Below are positions 10,270 through 22,305 of a stretch of 64,000 bases of DNA, piece by piece; position 1 is the first letter of the stretch, and each line of letters starts with the position of its first letter. A program made the translations under genes and the position numbers. Under the pieces are notes generated by a model. The model was not told where the DNA came from, did no database searches, and was given only the letters and a program-made list of their open reading frames with translations. The stretch is taken from contig NC_052622.1 of NCBI RefSeq assembly GCF_016545825.1, forward strand, positions 14,302,120 through 14,366,119, given 5' to 3'. The DNA is from Eucalyptus grandis (taxonomy: Eukaryota > Streptophyta > Magnoliopsida > Myrtales > Myrtaceae).

Positions 10270-12889
10270 GGAAAGATGGCGTGGCCAGGTCTTTTAGTGC
10301 GCCATTCTATTCATAAGCGTCCTTGCTTCCCTATGATACATATGTGTCTACATTTCAACTACCTTTTCCATGAGATTAGGACAAAAACCCGTGCTCGAAA
10401 ATAGATAATATATTGGTTTGATTTTGGTGGATTAGCGTTGTAAAACTAGAAAGATGCAGAACATCCAGCTAACCAACCACAGTAAGACACCTTTTTTAGG
10501 GCATTAACACTCTTACTTTGTTGATTAGGTGTCCATTTTTTTTCCTAGGCTACAAGTCATTAAACAGTGTTGAGATTGATAGGATAATTGCACGTCAAAT
10601 CGGAATACGCTAGATCTATAGATCTTGCTAAAGTTGTGAGTGATATGGAACGTGGTTAATAAAAGCTGGTTGTGTATAAGCAGAGATAGGAAGGACAAAT
10701 CCCTCTTTAATAGGAATGCTGGATGGCGAGTTGGTTCAAGTTCTCGTCCTCTTATCAATTGCTTCTTGCTATATTTGCACATTAACGCATCGAATCAAAC
10801 TCACGTAAAGCAGAAGCTGTAGTGAGAGAGTTCCCTGGAAGAAACTCAATGCTTGAAAGCAACCATAGACAACCATAAGTTGAAAGAAACTAGAATGAAT
10901 CATAAATTGGTCAACAACCATATGATAACCCGAGCAGTCGGTCCTTGAGAGCCTCCTTAACGATGGCAGGCATTGATGACCAACGAAAATATGAAGAAGA
11001 AGAGGATGGTCGTCATGTACTGCTCAAACGGATACAGCTGTATCAAAATGACGTTTAATTACGCATAGAATGAGCAGCCTAGCCAAGTAGTGATTGCATA
11101 TCACGAAGGCATGAAAATTGAATATCAGAATGAATTACCTAGCCTATCCGATACTAAAATATAATAAGTTCCATACTTCGTAGCATATAAATTCATACTA
11201 AAGAAATGACATTGAGAATACAACAACGGAAAAAGTCAACCTAATCTAATTTTCTGCATCACAAGCAATACTTATCTTACTGCGCCAGTCCACTCTCTCA
11301 TGAATCAGATTTAGTAGGATCACACACCACTAGTTAATGTCCAATTACTTTGAACTCACATGGAACGTTTTGTATCCCAATATTACGTTGCATCCGATCA
11401 ACAAAGACAAAATCTAGCGACCGAAAATTGAAGATTATGAACCCTTTTTCAACCCCTTTTCCCCTTTGGAATTGGTACATTCTAATATCTCGTTGGACTG
11501 CTCCAGCAGGCAAACCAAAGAGAGTGCTAGAGTGGCAAGAGCTCCTTTTGTGATCTCCCAAATAGCTAGCTTTCGATGCCCTGTGTATAAAACTGACGTT
11601 GCCATTTTCTAGTTTCTCTTTAATCTTGATTATAGTACATGGCTTGTGGGTAGACGTAGGGTTCTCTGACTGGCCCTGCTGGCAGGGCAATCGGACATAA
11701 CATGAACGTGAAAAAACGAGTAAAGGTTTCCACTCCCGACTAGAAAATGTAAAATTAACATGGGGGGCCTCATAGAAAAGAATAAAGATCATACATTACG
11801 AATTTGTTAAATCGAACCTGCAAGAAAAGAAATGCCAATGTCTCACTTTCCTATTTGTATAGGAATTCATTTTGTTAGAGGCCGCACATTTTACTTGATA
11901 TGGTTTTATGTATAATTTGGTCGACTTTCCGAACATCAGAAAACCCCCCATCGGACTCAGTTCTTGCGCTCTTTCCATAAAAACGAAAGCCAGTTGACGC
12001 ACTCATGAATGACTAGAAAACTTGGGTCTTGTCAACTGCTCTTCTAAGCGAGGCCATCTGTTTATGACCGTTTGCTCTGGAAGTCGGTTTATGTAGACCT
12101 TGAAGTTCAGCCCATGAATTTTGCTGTCCATTAGACGGGTCTGGTCGTCGTGCTTTGAACACTTTGTTATGTGAGGTTTCATTTGTTCTCGCCCTCCTTT
12201 CATGGTGCGGAGGAGCAACAAATCTCAATGGAACCAGAAGGGACAGCTTTACGACCACTTTCTCATCAGGATGATTCTCCAGTGAGCGGGACGAATGACA
12301 AGAATGAGTAAAGAAACTCAACCATTGTGGGGTGATTCTCTATCTCGTTTCTCCGAGACAATATTATTTTGTACATCTTTTACATTTTCCTTCATTGCAT
12401 AAACCATAGTACCTACTCTGGTTATTAGCTTAACCATTCATCTTAATTGAAATTGGTGAGACGACTGAAGTTTCGAGAGTAGAATGCTGCTTTTGCCACT
12501 TTTCTATGTGTTCTTAGTCCTGATGAATGACTTCGCTGTTTGCGGATCTCTGAGTGAGGTGGATATCGAGCGTTCCCTATCAACATCAGTGTCTGATGGA
12601 ATGTTTGCTTACTAGGGAAATTCATTCAGTGGGGACAATAGCGAGGAGTAGGACGCTTGTTTGGAAGAATTAAGACACCATCTCACCTCTCATCATTGAC
12701 TGAACACACAAACTCTTGTCACGTTTAGGATTGAGCTTTTGTAGTTGTAAATCATAATTTATGCTCTGATATGATGTGTAAATTGGGGACCCCCGCTAAG
12801 TAGAGGAGATGATTGAATTACTGAAGATGATCACCTCCTATCTTGTCCTTGTGAACAAAGTGAAGGATGTGCTATGTCGCTCGTGCTGG
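10270..12889. other. Gene-free stretch
   Basis: I see no gene, RNA or recognisable transposon here. The open frames are short and unlike known families, and composition is ordinary AT-rich intergenic DNA. Confidence 0.6.
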
Positions 12890-13140
12890 TGGTTAAACTG
12901 ATCTAGGAGAGAGGGGATAAGACTCATTGCTCGATACAAAGCGTATTGTGAAGAACTTGCTTGTTTATATTTGGATAAGTCACTCGGAACAAGAATTTTA
13001 CCAATGAATGATCAAAATTGTACAAAGATAGAACCATTTGACAAAAAGTCAATATGTGCCACAATTATCCGAACTTCAGATGATGGAGAGCAATCAAGTT
13101 AGTCCAAAGTGTATGACGTGGGGATTTTATTATGTGAATT
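12890..13140 (-). repeat. Relic of receptor-kinase 3' flank
   Basis: This segment resembles 30080-30370, the downstream flank of receptor-kinase copy C. Shared words include a CTCATTGCTCG/ATTCATTGCTCAG start, the block around ACAAAGATA..CC.TTTGAC, and TCAATATGTGCC followed by AACTTCAGATGA. Together with 14930-15370 it marks a further, almost erased kinase copy on the minus strand. Confidence 0.65.
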
Positions 13141-13422
13141 CAAGGTTTCGTTTATTTCACAAAAAATAAATTATTTGGATAACATTTTTCAAAAAATAAT
13201 CACTTATATTGTCCGAAATAATTAGTTAAGAAATTTTTTCATTATCGATAATAATTTATGATAAATATTTTAGTGAACAATAAAAATATTTTTTTCGTTC
13301 ATTTATTATTGTGAGCGACACAAACGACATATTTCAAATAATTTATTTAAAATAAAATAAAAATGAAGCCTAAGTCCAAAAAGTAAATAAATTATGAGGA
13401 AATTAAAATGCATTGGAGTTTA

Positions 13423-14051
13423 AGGCTCCATTTGTTTCGCGGAAAATAATTTCCGGAAAAACATTTTCCAGATTTTCCGGCGTTCGTTTCATGGAAAATG
13501 AATTCCTCGAGGAAAACGTTTTCCATCAAAGGAAAAAAAGTCTTAAGTAGAGGAAAATGTTTTCCACTTTTGAAAAGTGGAAAACATTTTACTTACTTGA
13601 TCTCTCTTACCTCATACCTTTACAAATCCTTACTTCCTCCTCCTCTTTCTTCTTCTTCTTTATTTTTTTTATTTGAATTATTTTTAATTCTCCTTTTCTT
13701 TTTAATTCGAATTATTTTTAATTTCTTTCTTTTCTTTTTATTTTTTCTCTTTTTCTTTTTTTATTTTCTTTGTTTCCCATCTTCTTTTTTCTTGGCTAGT
13801 CTTCAGACTAGGTGAACCTCAAGCTCGTCAATCTCAAACTCGTGCTCGTCGATTTGGCGAACCTTGAGCTTGACGCTCGCGCTTGCCAAATTGGTGAGCG
13901 GAAAATATTTTCCTTACTAAACACCGGAAAATATTTTTGAAACATTTTCAAGTTTTAGCGAACACCAGAAAATATTGTCATTTTCCTAGAAATGAATTCT
14001 AGGAAAATATTTTTCGGAAATGGCCCATTTTCTCCAAAACAAACGGACCCT
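13423..14051. mobile_element. MITE-like element with terminal inverted repeats
   Basis: The left end AGGCTCCATTTGTTTCG and the inverted right end AGGGTCCGTTTGTTTTG are imperfect terminal inverted repeats about 629 bp apart, followed by repeated GGAAAAT/ATTTTCC words at both subterminal ends. There is no coding capacity; the middle is pyrimidine-rich. The type (GGAAAA-rich ends) recurs in intron 1 of all three kinase copies. Superfamily assignment is uncertain because no clear target duplication is visible. Confidence 0.65.
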
Positions 14052-14432
14052 AAATTACACGAGGAGTAACTGGATGAGTTGAAGGTGATCGTGGCTTTAT
14101 CCGGTTGTTCCTATCACATCAATGTGTGCATCATTTGACAGATAACTGCATTTTTATTCAATTCCATGTTTAACGTTCCATTTGTTTTGCAAAAATATTT
14201 TTTTTGAAAAATTTTCTTAAAATATTCATTGATATCTTTTAAAATAATTCATTGATGAAAAAAAGTCTCATCGTTGACAACATATGTCTCAATATTTTCA
14301 TGGATGATGAAGATATATCTCGTCTATTCATTCTTATAAGTAATACAAGGGATTATTTTTAAGAAAATATTTTCTAAATAATTTATTTTTTATAAAATAG
14401 ACAGAGACTTATATGTCTCGATGTGTGCACCC

Positions 14433-14921
14433 TTAGAGTGCGTTTGGTGACGTTTTGTTCAAAAATTGTTCCAGGGAACAGAAATAGAAAAAACTATTTA
14501 TGTTCCGAAGAACAATTTTGAACAGAAAAGAATGCATTTGATAAATTTGTTCATGGAATAAAAAAAAAAGAAACACGTTTGGTAAACTTGTATATTTGTT
14601 TTGTTTCTTTTCATTTTTTAATAATTTTTTTATTTTTCCTTTTTTATTTTTTCTTCCTTTTGGCTGGTCGCCGGCCTTAGCCATGGCCGGCAACCGGCCG
14701 ACGAGGGCAGGCGGCCTCGACCGGCCAAAAGAAAAAGAAGAAAAAAAAGAAAAAAGAAAGAGAAGAAAAAATAGGAGAGAAAAATTGTTTCTAGGAAGTG
14801 TTCGAAACAAGAAATAAGTTTTTCTTGTTTCTTGTTTCTCTTCCAAATTTGTTCCCCGGAACAAAAAAACACAAATTGTGTTCATGAACAGAAAGAAAGA
14901 ACACAAACAAATAGCCCCTAA
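14433..14921. mobile_element. MITE-like element with GGAAC-rich ends
   Basis: The left end TAGAGTGCGTTTGGTG and the inverted right end TAGGGGCTATTTGTTTG enclose about 490 bp. GTTCC..GGAAC words lie just inside both ends, and the centre has the GC-rich word GGCCGGCAACCGGCCGACG. There is no coding capacity. The subterminal words are also found in the nested element at 19507-20602, so the two probably belong to one family. Confidence 0.6.
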
Positions 14922-14929
14922 GTTTATAT

Positions 14930-15370
14930 TTCTACACGTGGATTCCTCCATCTTGGGCACTTGTAACTCTATTTCGAAACATGGTTATTCTCATGTCTAT
15001 TAAGTGCAAGCTTTTAGGAGGAAGCGGAGAAAGGATTGACACAGAGACTTAGAAGGACCAGAGGTTTCTTAGAGAAAAGGCACATTTGGAAAAAGTGGGT
15101 GCCGATAGATAGCCACAGGGATTATACCACGAAAATATTGTACAAGTGTTGGCACTACTTTTATTTTTCTTTCAATTTCTACAAGAGTGGAAAAATCACA
15201 CAGCGCAAGATTGTGCATTCTTTATTATTGTGCTCATACCAATATCTACTAGAGATTATTGGGACATGTACAAAAAATAAAAATGTTTCAAATTCTTTCT
15301 TTGTCTCGACATCATCAACAGACATTTTTATTAGACGTAGAAGTGATTTTGGGGGAAGCTTAGCCTATAA
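14930..15370 (-). pseudogene. LRK10L receptor-kinase 3' end relic
   Basis: On the minus strand this matches the 3' end and 3' flank of the kinase copies. CACAATAATAA and the codons around RYWYEHNNK mirror the [17 protein letters not shown] C-terminus of copy A, and the stretch at 15300-15365 matches the region encoding the LPPKPLLYP segment (shared TAGAAGTG.TTTTGGGGGAAG). Frameshifts are frequent and nothing upstream of this is recognisable. It is the remnant of a fourth kinase copy, separated from its own flank (12890-13140) by two MITEs. Confidence 0.7.
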
Positions 15371-15729
15371 ATTGAATATGGTAGTTGATGAGTTAGTGTG
15401 TCGTGACTTCTTGAAGTACCTGAGGCGTTCATGTGATCTACATCCTGGAATAATTTTAAAAGTGTTTCGGAGTCGTGAGGTAATTTCTCCGTGACTTATT
15501 TATCAGGGTGTAATATAGGACCGTGAAACATTTGAGCGTATTAGCCATCATATAACTCTATAAATCTCTTAATTATTAGTGGATTCTCTATTTCTAGCTT
15601 TCCACGTGGAGTAAGTATTGATACTTTGACTAAGTCACGTGAATCATATGTGTGCTTTAGCGTTCTCTATTGACTTATCTGTAATTTCGTTCTCTCCTAC
15701 TTTTTTATTATTATTTATAAATTGTAACT

Positions 15730-16260
15730 TCTGTTAACTTCCACATATTTCACAACAAAAACATTTCTGGATGCCCATTTATATGCAACTCATCTCTGGT
15801 TGCTCTTTTTTTCGCAACTACGGTTTTGACGAGGTGGAGTTAGCAACTCTAAGACTCTCTAGGAACCCTGATAAATCTCGACTTCTCATTAGCCAGCGTC
15901 TTTTGGGGAATTGCCAGCCCAACAAGATTGAGTCGAAAGTGGTGAGACACTGGCCGAAGTTTAAGGGAGGCGATTAAAATTCTAGCAATCGCTTTGGAAT
16001 TCTCTGATCGAGAAGATCGGTTGGGGGTCATCTGTAATTGAATTGTCCTAGTCGACCAATTGCCACAAAGTCAAGTCAAGAAAAGTAAATTGTGCGGGCC
16101 AACCAAAGGTTGCATCAATGGAAATTATGCAGAAATTGTTGTACATAACTTTCCAATTAATAAGGAAGTTGGGTTTCTATATTTGACATTTTTGACAAAT
16201 TGACTCCCTCTGGGAATCAGCGTTAGTATCATAAAAATTAATTACCGCGTTTGAAGTTAA
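15730..16260. repeat. Recurring kinase-cluster flanking block
   Basis: The block begins TTCCACATATTTCACAACAA, continues with a CGCAACTACGGTTTTGAC segment, a GGGGAATTGCCAGCCCAACA segment, then CAAAGTCAAGTCAAGAAAAG and CCAACCAAAGGTTGCATCA. The same order of words is found at 27800-28200, 34930-35170 (part) and 49030-50250. It looks like the conserved intergenic flank of the receptor-kinase family, copied with the genes. No coding potential is seen. Confidence 0.65.
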
Positions 16261-16289
16261 ATCAAAATGATTGTAAGTGAAAATATATT

Positions 16290-16566
16290 TGTTGGCGTGA
16301 TTTTCTCTCCTATCTTAAGAAATGAGATTTGTTAATATTGTATTCCTATAATTCTGGGATCTCTTCCTTTTTTCTGTTTTTATTCTGGTTGCTTGTTTCC
16401 TTAGTTGTGGCAACCTTTTATGTACATATGGTTGAACAATGGCAGATGCTTAATACCAAAAAAAAAAAAAAAAACAGAGAGAGACCGAAAGCTTTGTCCG
16501 AGGACGTAGGCACATTGCCGAACCTCGTAACCTTTGTGTCTTTGTGTGAAGTTTTGTTTTTCTTCG
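16290..16566 (+). repeat. 5' LTR
   Basis: It begins TGTTGGCGTGATTTTC and ends CTTCG, where the 3' LTR ends CTTCA, so the terminal CA has mutated to CG. It contains an A-run that differs in length between the LTRs. Confidence 0.9.
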
Positions 16567-16583
16567 TGGTATCAGAGCGGGTT
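16567..16583 (+). promoter_or_regulatory. Primer-binding site
   Basis: TGGTATCAGAGCGGGTT directly follows the 5' LTR and is complementary to the 3' end of initiator tRNA-Met, the usual primer of copia reverse transcription. Confidence 0.9.
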
Positions 16584-16645
16584 ATGACCCTGATTATTTG
16601 AAGAACTCACCTCATCCTCTTTGTGTTGTTTTTTTGTTGAGCACC

Positions 16646-18183
16646 ATGACAATTTCAGAATTAGAATCTGGAAAACTTCCCGACAAAGGTGCAAGTTCTG
16701 AATCAGCGAAGGCTGTGGTGCATGAGGTAAACAGCCAACTTCTTACATCTATTTTGCTTAATGGAAGGAATTTTCTCCCGTGGTCACGAGCAGTGACCAT
16801 TGCGCTTGGAGGCCGATCGAGGCTTGGACATATTACTGGGCAAACTAAATCCCCTGATGAAAGTCATCCAAATTTTGAAGAATGGCAAGCAAGCGATCAT
16901 GGCGTTATGACTTGGATCTTCAACTCAATGGAGCCTAAAATCTATGAGATTTTTGCTTATTCAGATTCAGCCAAAACATTGTGGGATTCGTTGTCGGAGA
17001 TGTATGATCAAGCCAATAATGCATCTCGAATCTTTGAGCTTCAACAAGGTCTTGCTACCTCTAGGCAAGGTGCAAATCAATCATTCACGGAACATCTAGG
17101 GAACATAAAAAAAAATAATAATAAAATAAAATAACAGTGGGATGAACTCCATCAATACAGACCTCCGCAACCTAGAATGTGCATGACTATGTGCAAAGGG
17201 AAGAGCAAGATAGAAGTTTTTATCTCTTGGCAAGCCTAAGGCCGGAGTTTGAAGTTATGAGGCCGCAATTGCCGTCCTTTAATACCGTTTGCTCCATAAT
17301 ACAAAGTGAAGAAACAAGGAGGAGAGTCATGCATTCTGACTCGATTGTGGCACCATCAACAGGATCATCAGAACACTCTGCAAACGTTGTTAGTTCTAAT
17401 GCCAGGCAAAGTGATGGTGGTACTCGATTTGTCAAAGGGAAAGGAAAGAAGCCCCTTCATTTCCATTGCAATCATTGTGATCGAGATGGGCATTCTAAGG
17501 AACGATGTTGGATTCTACATCCTCAACTGCATCCAAATAAGGACAAAGGTCCGGACTCTAAGATAGCAATTCAAGGGAATACCATAGACTTCCAATCCAA
17601 GTTGGAGTCTCTAGCACTGCAGGTTCAGCAACTACTTCAGACACATGGTTCGGGTCCCTCTGGCACTGAATCCGTAAATTTGGCCAAGACTTCTAGTAAT
17701 ATTAGTGCACTTTATGTTGAGTCTAGAAATCAATTTATTGTTGATTCTGGTGCCACAGATCATATGTGTATTTCCCCACATATTCTATCTAATATTGTTT
17801 CTAGCTCTTTGTATCCACCGATCATAGTAGCTAATGGAGTGCAGGTACCAACCCAAGGTGTTGGGCAACTGAATGTGCTTTCGAAGAAAACTGAGGCTTT
17901 ATTGATTCTAGGATTATCTTCTAATTTAATATCTATGAGCAAATGTGCTAAACAATGGAATTGTAATGTCATTTTTACTCTACAGAAGGTGTTGTTCCAA
18001 GATCACAATACCAGGAGGATGATTGGTGAAGGACAACTTCGGGATGGGTTGTACACCTTAGATTTGCATGGTGAAGCGTTGGTGGCTAGGAAAGGGAATG
18101 TGGATACCGCTCGTATGGCATTGGCGCATGGGCCATCCTTCAGATTGGGTGTTGCAGTCCTTAAACATGTCTTTGACTCATGA
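16646..18183 (+). pseudogene. Copia gag and protease region, frameshifted
   Basis: The ATG at 16646 is preceded by a plain leader and opens a gag of UBN2 type (NGRNFLPWSRAVTIAL near residue 40, TLWDSLSEMYDQANNASRIF further on). Near 17109-17135 the sequence becomes AAAAAATAATAATAAAATAA and the frame ends at 17134. Gag resumes in another frame from 17179, with a CCHC knuckle CNHCDRDGHSKERCWILHP and the aspartic-protease motif FIVDSGATDHMCIS. The A/T-rich microsatellite is therefore the visible cause of the break. Confidence 0.85.
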
Positions 18184-19150
18184 TTCTAGTAGTTGTGATC
18201 CATGTCACTTTGCTATGCAACATAGGTTGCCTTTCCCTAAACATATGCATAAATCAACTGAATTGTTTGCTTTGGTACATTCAGACATTTGGGGATATTC
18301 TCCTGTTGATTCTAGAGAGGGTTTTTGGTATTTTGTTACCTTTATTGATGATAAATCGAGAGCTACCTAGCTTTACCTTCTTAAGTACAAAAGTGAAGTG
18401 CTTACTGTTTTCTAGGATTTTTGCAATATGGTGAGTAATCAATTTAATACTTCCGTGAAGGTTCTTCGTACCGACAATGGTACCGAATACACCAATCATA
18501 TATTTAAGGTTATTTTATGAAGCAAGGGTATTATTCACGAGACAACATGTATGGGTACTCCACAACAGAATGGAATAGCTAAAAGAAAAAATCGTCACCT
18601 ACTAGAGGTCACCCGGGCCTTGTTATTCTCTATGAATTTGTCTAAATCCTATTGGGTAGATGCAGTTATGACTAGCTATTATTTAATTAATAGACTCCCT
18701 AGTCGAGTATTAGGGTATATAACTCCTATGGAAGTGTTGTATGGGCAAAAATTTGATATATCTCACTTGAGGATTTTTGGGTGTGTCTGCTATGTTCACT
18801 CTCAAACTGGAGGAAAGCTAGATCCTCGTGTAAGAAATGTGTGTTTGTTGGTTATTCATCTGTCAAGAAAGGCTACAAGTGTTATGACCCTTACACAAAG
18901 CGTATCTATATTTCTCGGAATGTTGTATTTGATGAAACTCATATGTTTTTTCCTAACAAGAGCCACATTCAGGGGAGTGCACAGATTATTATAAGAAGTT
19001 TTCCTATGAATGTGCTCCTATTCCTATGGATGTTAGTGGGACTGGTGAAGCCAAAGTCAACAATGGGGGTGTTGAAGCCAACAATGGGAGCTATGCCTCG
19101 GGTCACGAATCTGCAGATAAAGAAAATTCAAAAGTGGATCTAGAGATGAG
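18068..19150 (+). pseudogene. Copia integrase region, broken
   Basis: The pre-integrase segment WHWRMGHPSDWVL and CDPCHFAMQ is followed by the DDE core: HSDIWGYSPV (first Asp), VLRTDNGTEYTN (second Asp) and QQNGIAKRKNRHLLEV, where the expected Glu after GIA is replaced by Lys. Stops occur near 18368, 18414 and 18519, and a frame change near 18790. The three-residue catalytic site is thus incomplete even apart from the stops. Confidence 0.8.
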
Positions 19151-19344
19151 GCAACTGTTGTTCCAGAAGCTGAACCTAGAATTGCCACTGACGGGCTGAT
19201 AGATGAAAGGGCAATGGATTAATCCCATTACGAAGATCATCTCGTGTCACTAGACCCTCAACTCGACTTCAAGATTTTACTAATTATTCAATTCAACATC
19301 CCATTCAAGAATTTGTTGGATATGACAAATTATCTCACAATTTT

Positions 19345-22017
19345 TTGAGTTTCTTATCTGCTATTGAAGAACAGCAAGAACCTCACAACAATGAGGAAGC
19401 AAGGGAAAAAGCCATTTGGGTTAATGCAATGAAGGATGAATTTCAGGCTTTAGATCGAAATCATACTTGGCAACTTGTACAACTTCCAAGAGGGAAGAAA
19501 ACGGTTGGGCCCTGTTTGGCAACACTCCAAACAGTGATTATTTCTGATTTTTTGTTCCCAGGAATCGGTTTGGGACGAGAATCGCGTTTGGTAAAATTTT
19601 GTTCCCGGGAACAAATTTGTTCCCGAGAATCAGTTTAGAGTAGATTTGAGAATAAAAAAAATTTGATTCTACGTCCAGAATCAAAAAAAGAATCAACACG
19701 ATAAAACTCTTCTTCTTTTCTTCCGCCATCACGCGACCGTCGCTCGCCGCCGCCCGCCGCCGCCGCCACCGCCGCCGTCGCCGACCACCGGTCGCGGCCG
19801 CCGGTCCGGCGAGCTCGCCGGCCTATGCGAGGTCCGCGATCTCGTCGGAGGTTCACCGGCGAGCTCGCCCAGCCACCTGGGCGAGGTCCGGCGAGCTCGC
19901 GAGGCTCGCCCGGCCATTGGCGAGCCTCGCCGGGCCGGGCGAGGCCCGCCCGGCCACCGGCCGAGCTCGCCAAGCTCGACCAGGTGGCCAAGCGCGCCTC
20001 GCCCAGCCCCGGGCGAGGCTCGCTTGTCCACCCGCCGAGGCAAGGCCCGCCTAGCCACCGCCGGGCTCGCCTAGCTCGGTGGCGGGGCGGGCCTCGCCCC
20101 CCGGCGAGGCCCGCCGTCCACCGGCGACGCCCGGCCTCGCCCGGATCCGGCGAGGCCAAGCCTCGCGAGGCTGGGCGAGCGTCGCCGGCACCGGGCGAGG
20201 CTGCCGGCGACGCTCGGCCGACGAGGGCCGCCGCCGAGGGCGGTGATGCTCAGTGAGGTCGCCGCCCTCATCCGGCCGGTCGCCCGGTCCGGCGACCGAC
20301 CACAAGAAGAAAAGAAAAATAGGAGAAAAAGGAAAAATGAAAAGAAAAAATGAAAAAGAAAAGGAAAAAAGGAAAAAAGGTAAAAAAAAAAAAAAAGTAG
20401 AAAAAAATTATTTAAAAATAAAAAAAATAATTTGGAAATGTAATCAATGGACATGTTATCAAACGTAATTCTATTCCGTAATCAAAATTTTATACAGTTA
20501 CCAAACACATTTTTTACTTAGAATCGGTTCAGGAACATAATCAAAAATAATAATTTCTTGTCGAATCGGTTCCGGGAACAGAATCGTTGCCAAACGCGCC
20601 CTTGGTTGCCGATGGATCTATAAGATCAAATATAATATTGATGGATCGGTTGAAAGGTATAAAGCAAGGCTGGTTGCAAAAGGATACACTCAAACATATG
20701 GTATAGACTACAAAGAGACATTTGCACCTGTGGTTAAAATGAACATTGTGCGTGTTCTTATGTCAGTAGCTATTAATTGTGGATGGTCCTTGTTCCAAAT
20801 GGATGTAAGGAACGCATTCCTTCATGGAGATTTGGAGGAGGAGGTTTATATGGATCCTCCTCCTGGTCACCCCTTGCATAACAAAGATGGAATTGTTTGT
20901 AGGTTGAAGAAGGCCATATATGGTCTCAAGCAATCACCTAGAGCTTGGTATGGTAAACTAAGTGCTGCACTCATCAAGGTTGGATTCAAAAGAGGGACAA
21001 CAAACTCGTCAATGTTCACCAATGCTGACGACAAAGGTATAGTTGTTGTACTTGTTTATGTTGATGATATTGTGACTACAGGCAGCAATCAACCTGGAAT
21101 CGAAGCACTTAAGCGGCATTTGAGCAAGGAATTTGATATCAAAGGCCTTGGCAAATTGAGGTATTTTTTGGATATTGAGGTGGCGAGATCTCACAAAGGA
21201 TTGTTTTTATCTCAGAGAAAATATGTCATGTATTTGTTGAAAGAGACTAGGAAGTTGGGAGTTAGACTGGCCAACATTCCTATGGAGTATAATAGTAAGT
21301 TCATTTCAGATGACACTCCATTACATGATGTTGGGCGGTTTCAACGACTTGTTAGACGGTTTATTTATCTGACTATCACAAGACTTGACATAGCATATAC
21401 TGTTAGTTACATAAGTCAATTTATGCAGAAAGAAACCAACTCGAGGGCATATGGAGCTAATAAATCATTTACTACGATATTTGAAGGCCACACCTAGGAA
21501 GGGAATTTTAATGAAAAATAATGGTCACATAGAGCTTGTTGGCTACACTGATGCAGATTGGGCCGGGAACCCTATAGACAGGAAATCTACTACAGGGTTT
21601 TGTATTTTTGTGGGAGGAAACATTGTCACTTGGAAAAGCAAAAAACAAACGGCGGTTGCTCGTTCGAGCGCAAAGGTAGAATATTGGGCCATGGCTACTA
21701 CTACTAGTGAAATTGTGTGGTTGAGACTTCTGCTTCAGGAATTGGGTTGCAATTGCATGACCAAGCCTACAAAGTTGTTTTGTGATAATCAGGCGACAAC
21801 TCATATAGCTTCAAATCCAGTGTTTCATGAGAGGACCAAACACATTGAGGTGGATTGCCACTTTGTGAGAGAAAAGGTGCAAGACAAGACAATTGAGACT
21901 CCATACATTCGCAGTGAGGGTCAAGCGACTGATGTTTTTACCAAAGCATTATCCAAGGGAGTATTTCAAGAAATGACAAGCAAGTTGACCTCCGACAAGG
22001 TCTTCGGCCCAACTTGA
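19345..22017 (+). pseudogene. Copia reverse transcriptase and RNase H, interrupted by MITE
   Basis: The reverse transcriptase starts before the MITE (AIWVNAMKDEFQALDRNHTW, ending at PRGKKTVG) and resumes after it near 20603 (WIYKIKYNIDGSVERYKARL, FQMDVRNAFLHGDLEEEVY, YGLKQSPRAWY, VYVDDIVTTGSN). RNase H lies in a shifted frame from 21451 (GYTDADWAGNPIDRKSTTGF, SSAKVEYWA, KLFCDNQATTHIASNPVFHE). The catalytic motifs of both enzymes are intact, so apart from the insert and one frameshift near 21490 this is the best-preserved part of the element. Confidence 0.88.
19507..20602. mobile_element. GC-rich MITE nested in copia reverse transcriptase
   Basis: Left end GGGCCCTGTTTGGCAAC and inverted right end AGGGCGCGTTTGGCAAC form terminal inverted repeats. 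GTTCCCGGGAAC-type words lie inside both ends. The core (about 19735-20290) is extremely GC-rich and built from GGCGAG/CTCGCC words; it is followed by an A-rich tract. Host reading frame resumes right after it (gtt-ggt-tgc codons restored if the insert and a short TTGG repeat are removed). Long open frames inside, rich in Arg, Pro and Ala, are composition artefacts. Confidence 0.75.
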
Positions 22018-22024
22018 GGGGGAG
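22016..22024 (+). promoter_or_regulatory. Polypurine tract
   Basis: GAGGGGGAG lies immediately before the 3' LTR and is the expected plus-strand primer of reverse transcription. Confidence 0.85.
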
Positions 22025-22305
22025 TGTTGGCGTGATTTTCTCTCCTATCTTAAGAAAGGAGATTTGTTAATATTGTATTCCTATAATTCTGGGATCTCTT
22101 CCTTTTTCTGTTTTTATTCCGGTTGCTTGTTTCCTTAGTTGTGGCAACCTTTTATGTACATATGGTTGAACAATGGCAGATGCTCAATACAACCAAAAAA
22201 AAAAGAAAAGAGACAGAGAGAGACCGAAAGCTTTGTCCGAGGACGTAGGCACATTGCCGAACCTCGTAACCTTTGTGTCTTTGTGTGAAGTTTTGTTTTT
22301 CTTCA
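22025..22305 (+). repeat. 3' LTR
   Basis: It begins TGTTGGCGTGATTTTC and ends CTTCA, followed by the target duplication ATATT. About three substitutions and a few indels separate it from the 5' LTR. Confidence 0.9.

Noticed and set aside
13498..13815. A very hydrophobic Phe and Leu-rich 105-codon frame
   Set aside because: It is the pyrimidine-rich centre of a MITE; similar T-tracts in other MITEs give similar artefacts.
16329..16601. A 90-codon membrane-like protein at the start of the copia element
   Set aside because: It lies within the 5' LTR and runs through the A-run and primer-binding site; the 3' LTR does not keep the frame.
19635..20305. Several long open frames rich in Arg, Pro, Ala and Gly on both strands
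   Set aside because: They overlap in all frames within the GC-rich MITE core, where stop codons are rare by composition. None resembles a protein family.
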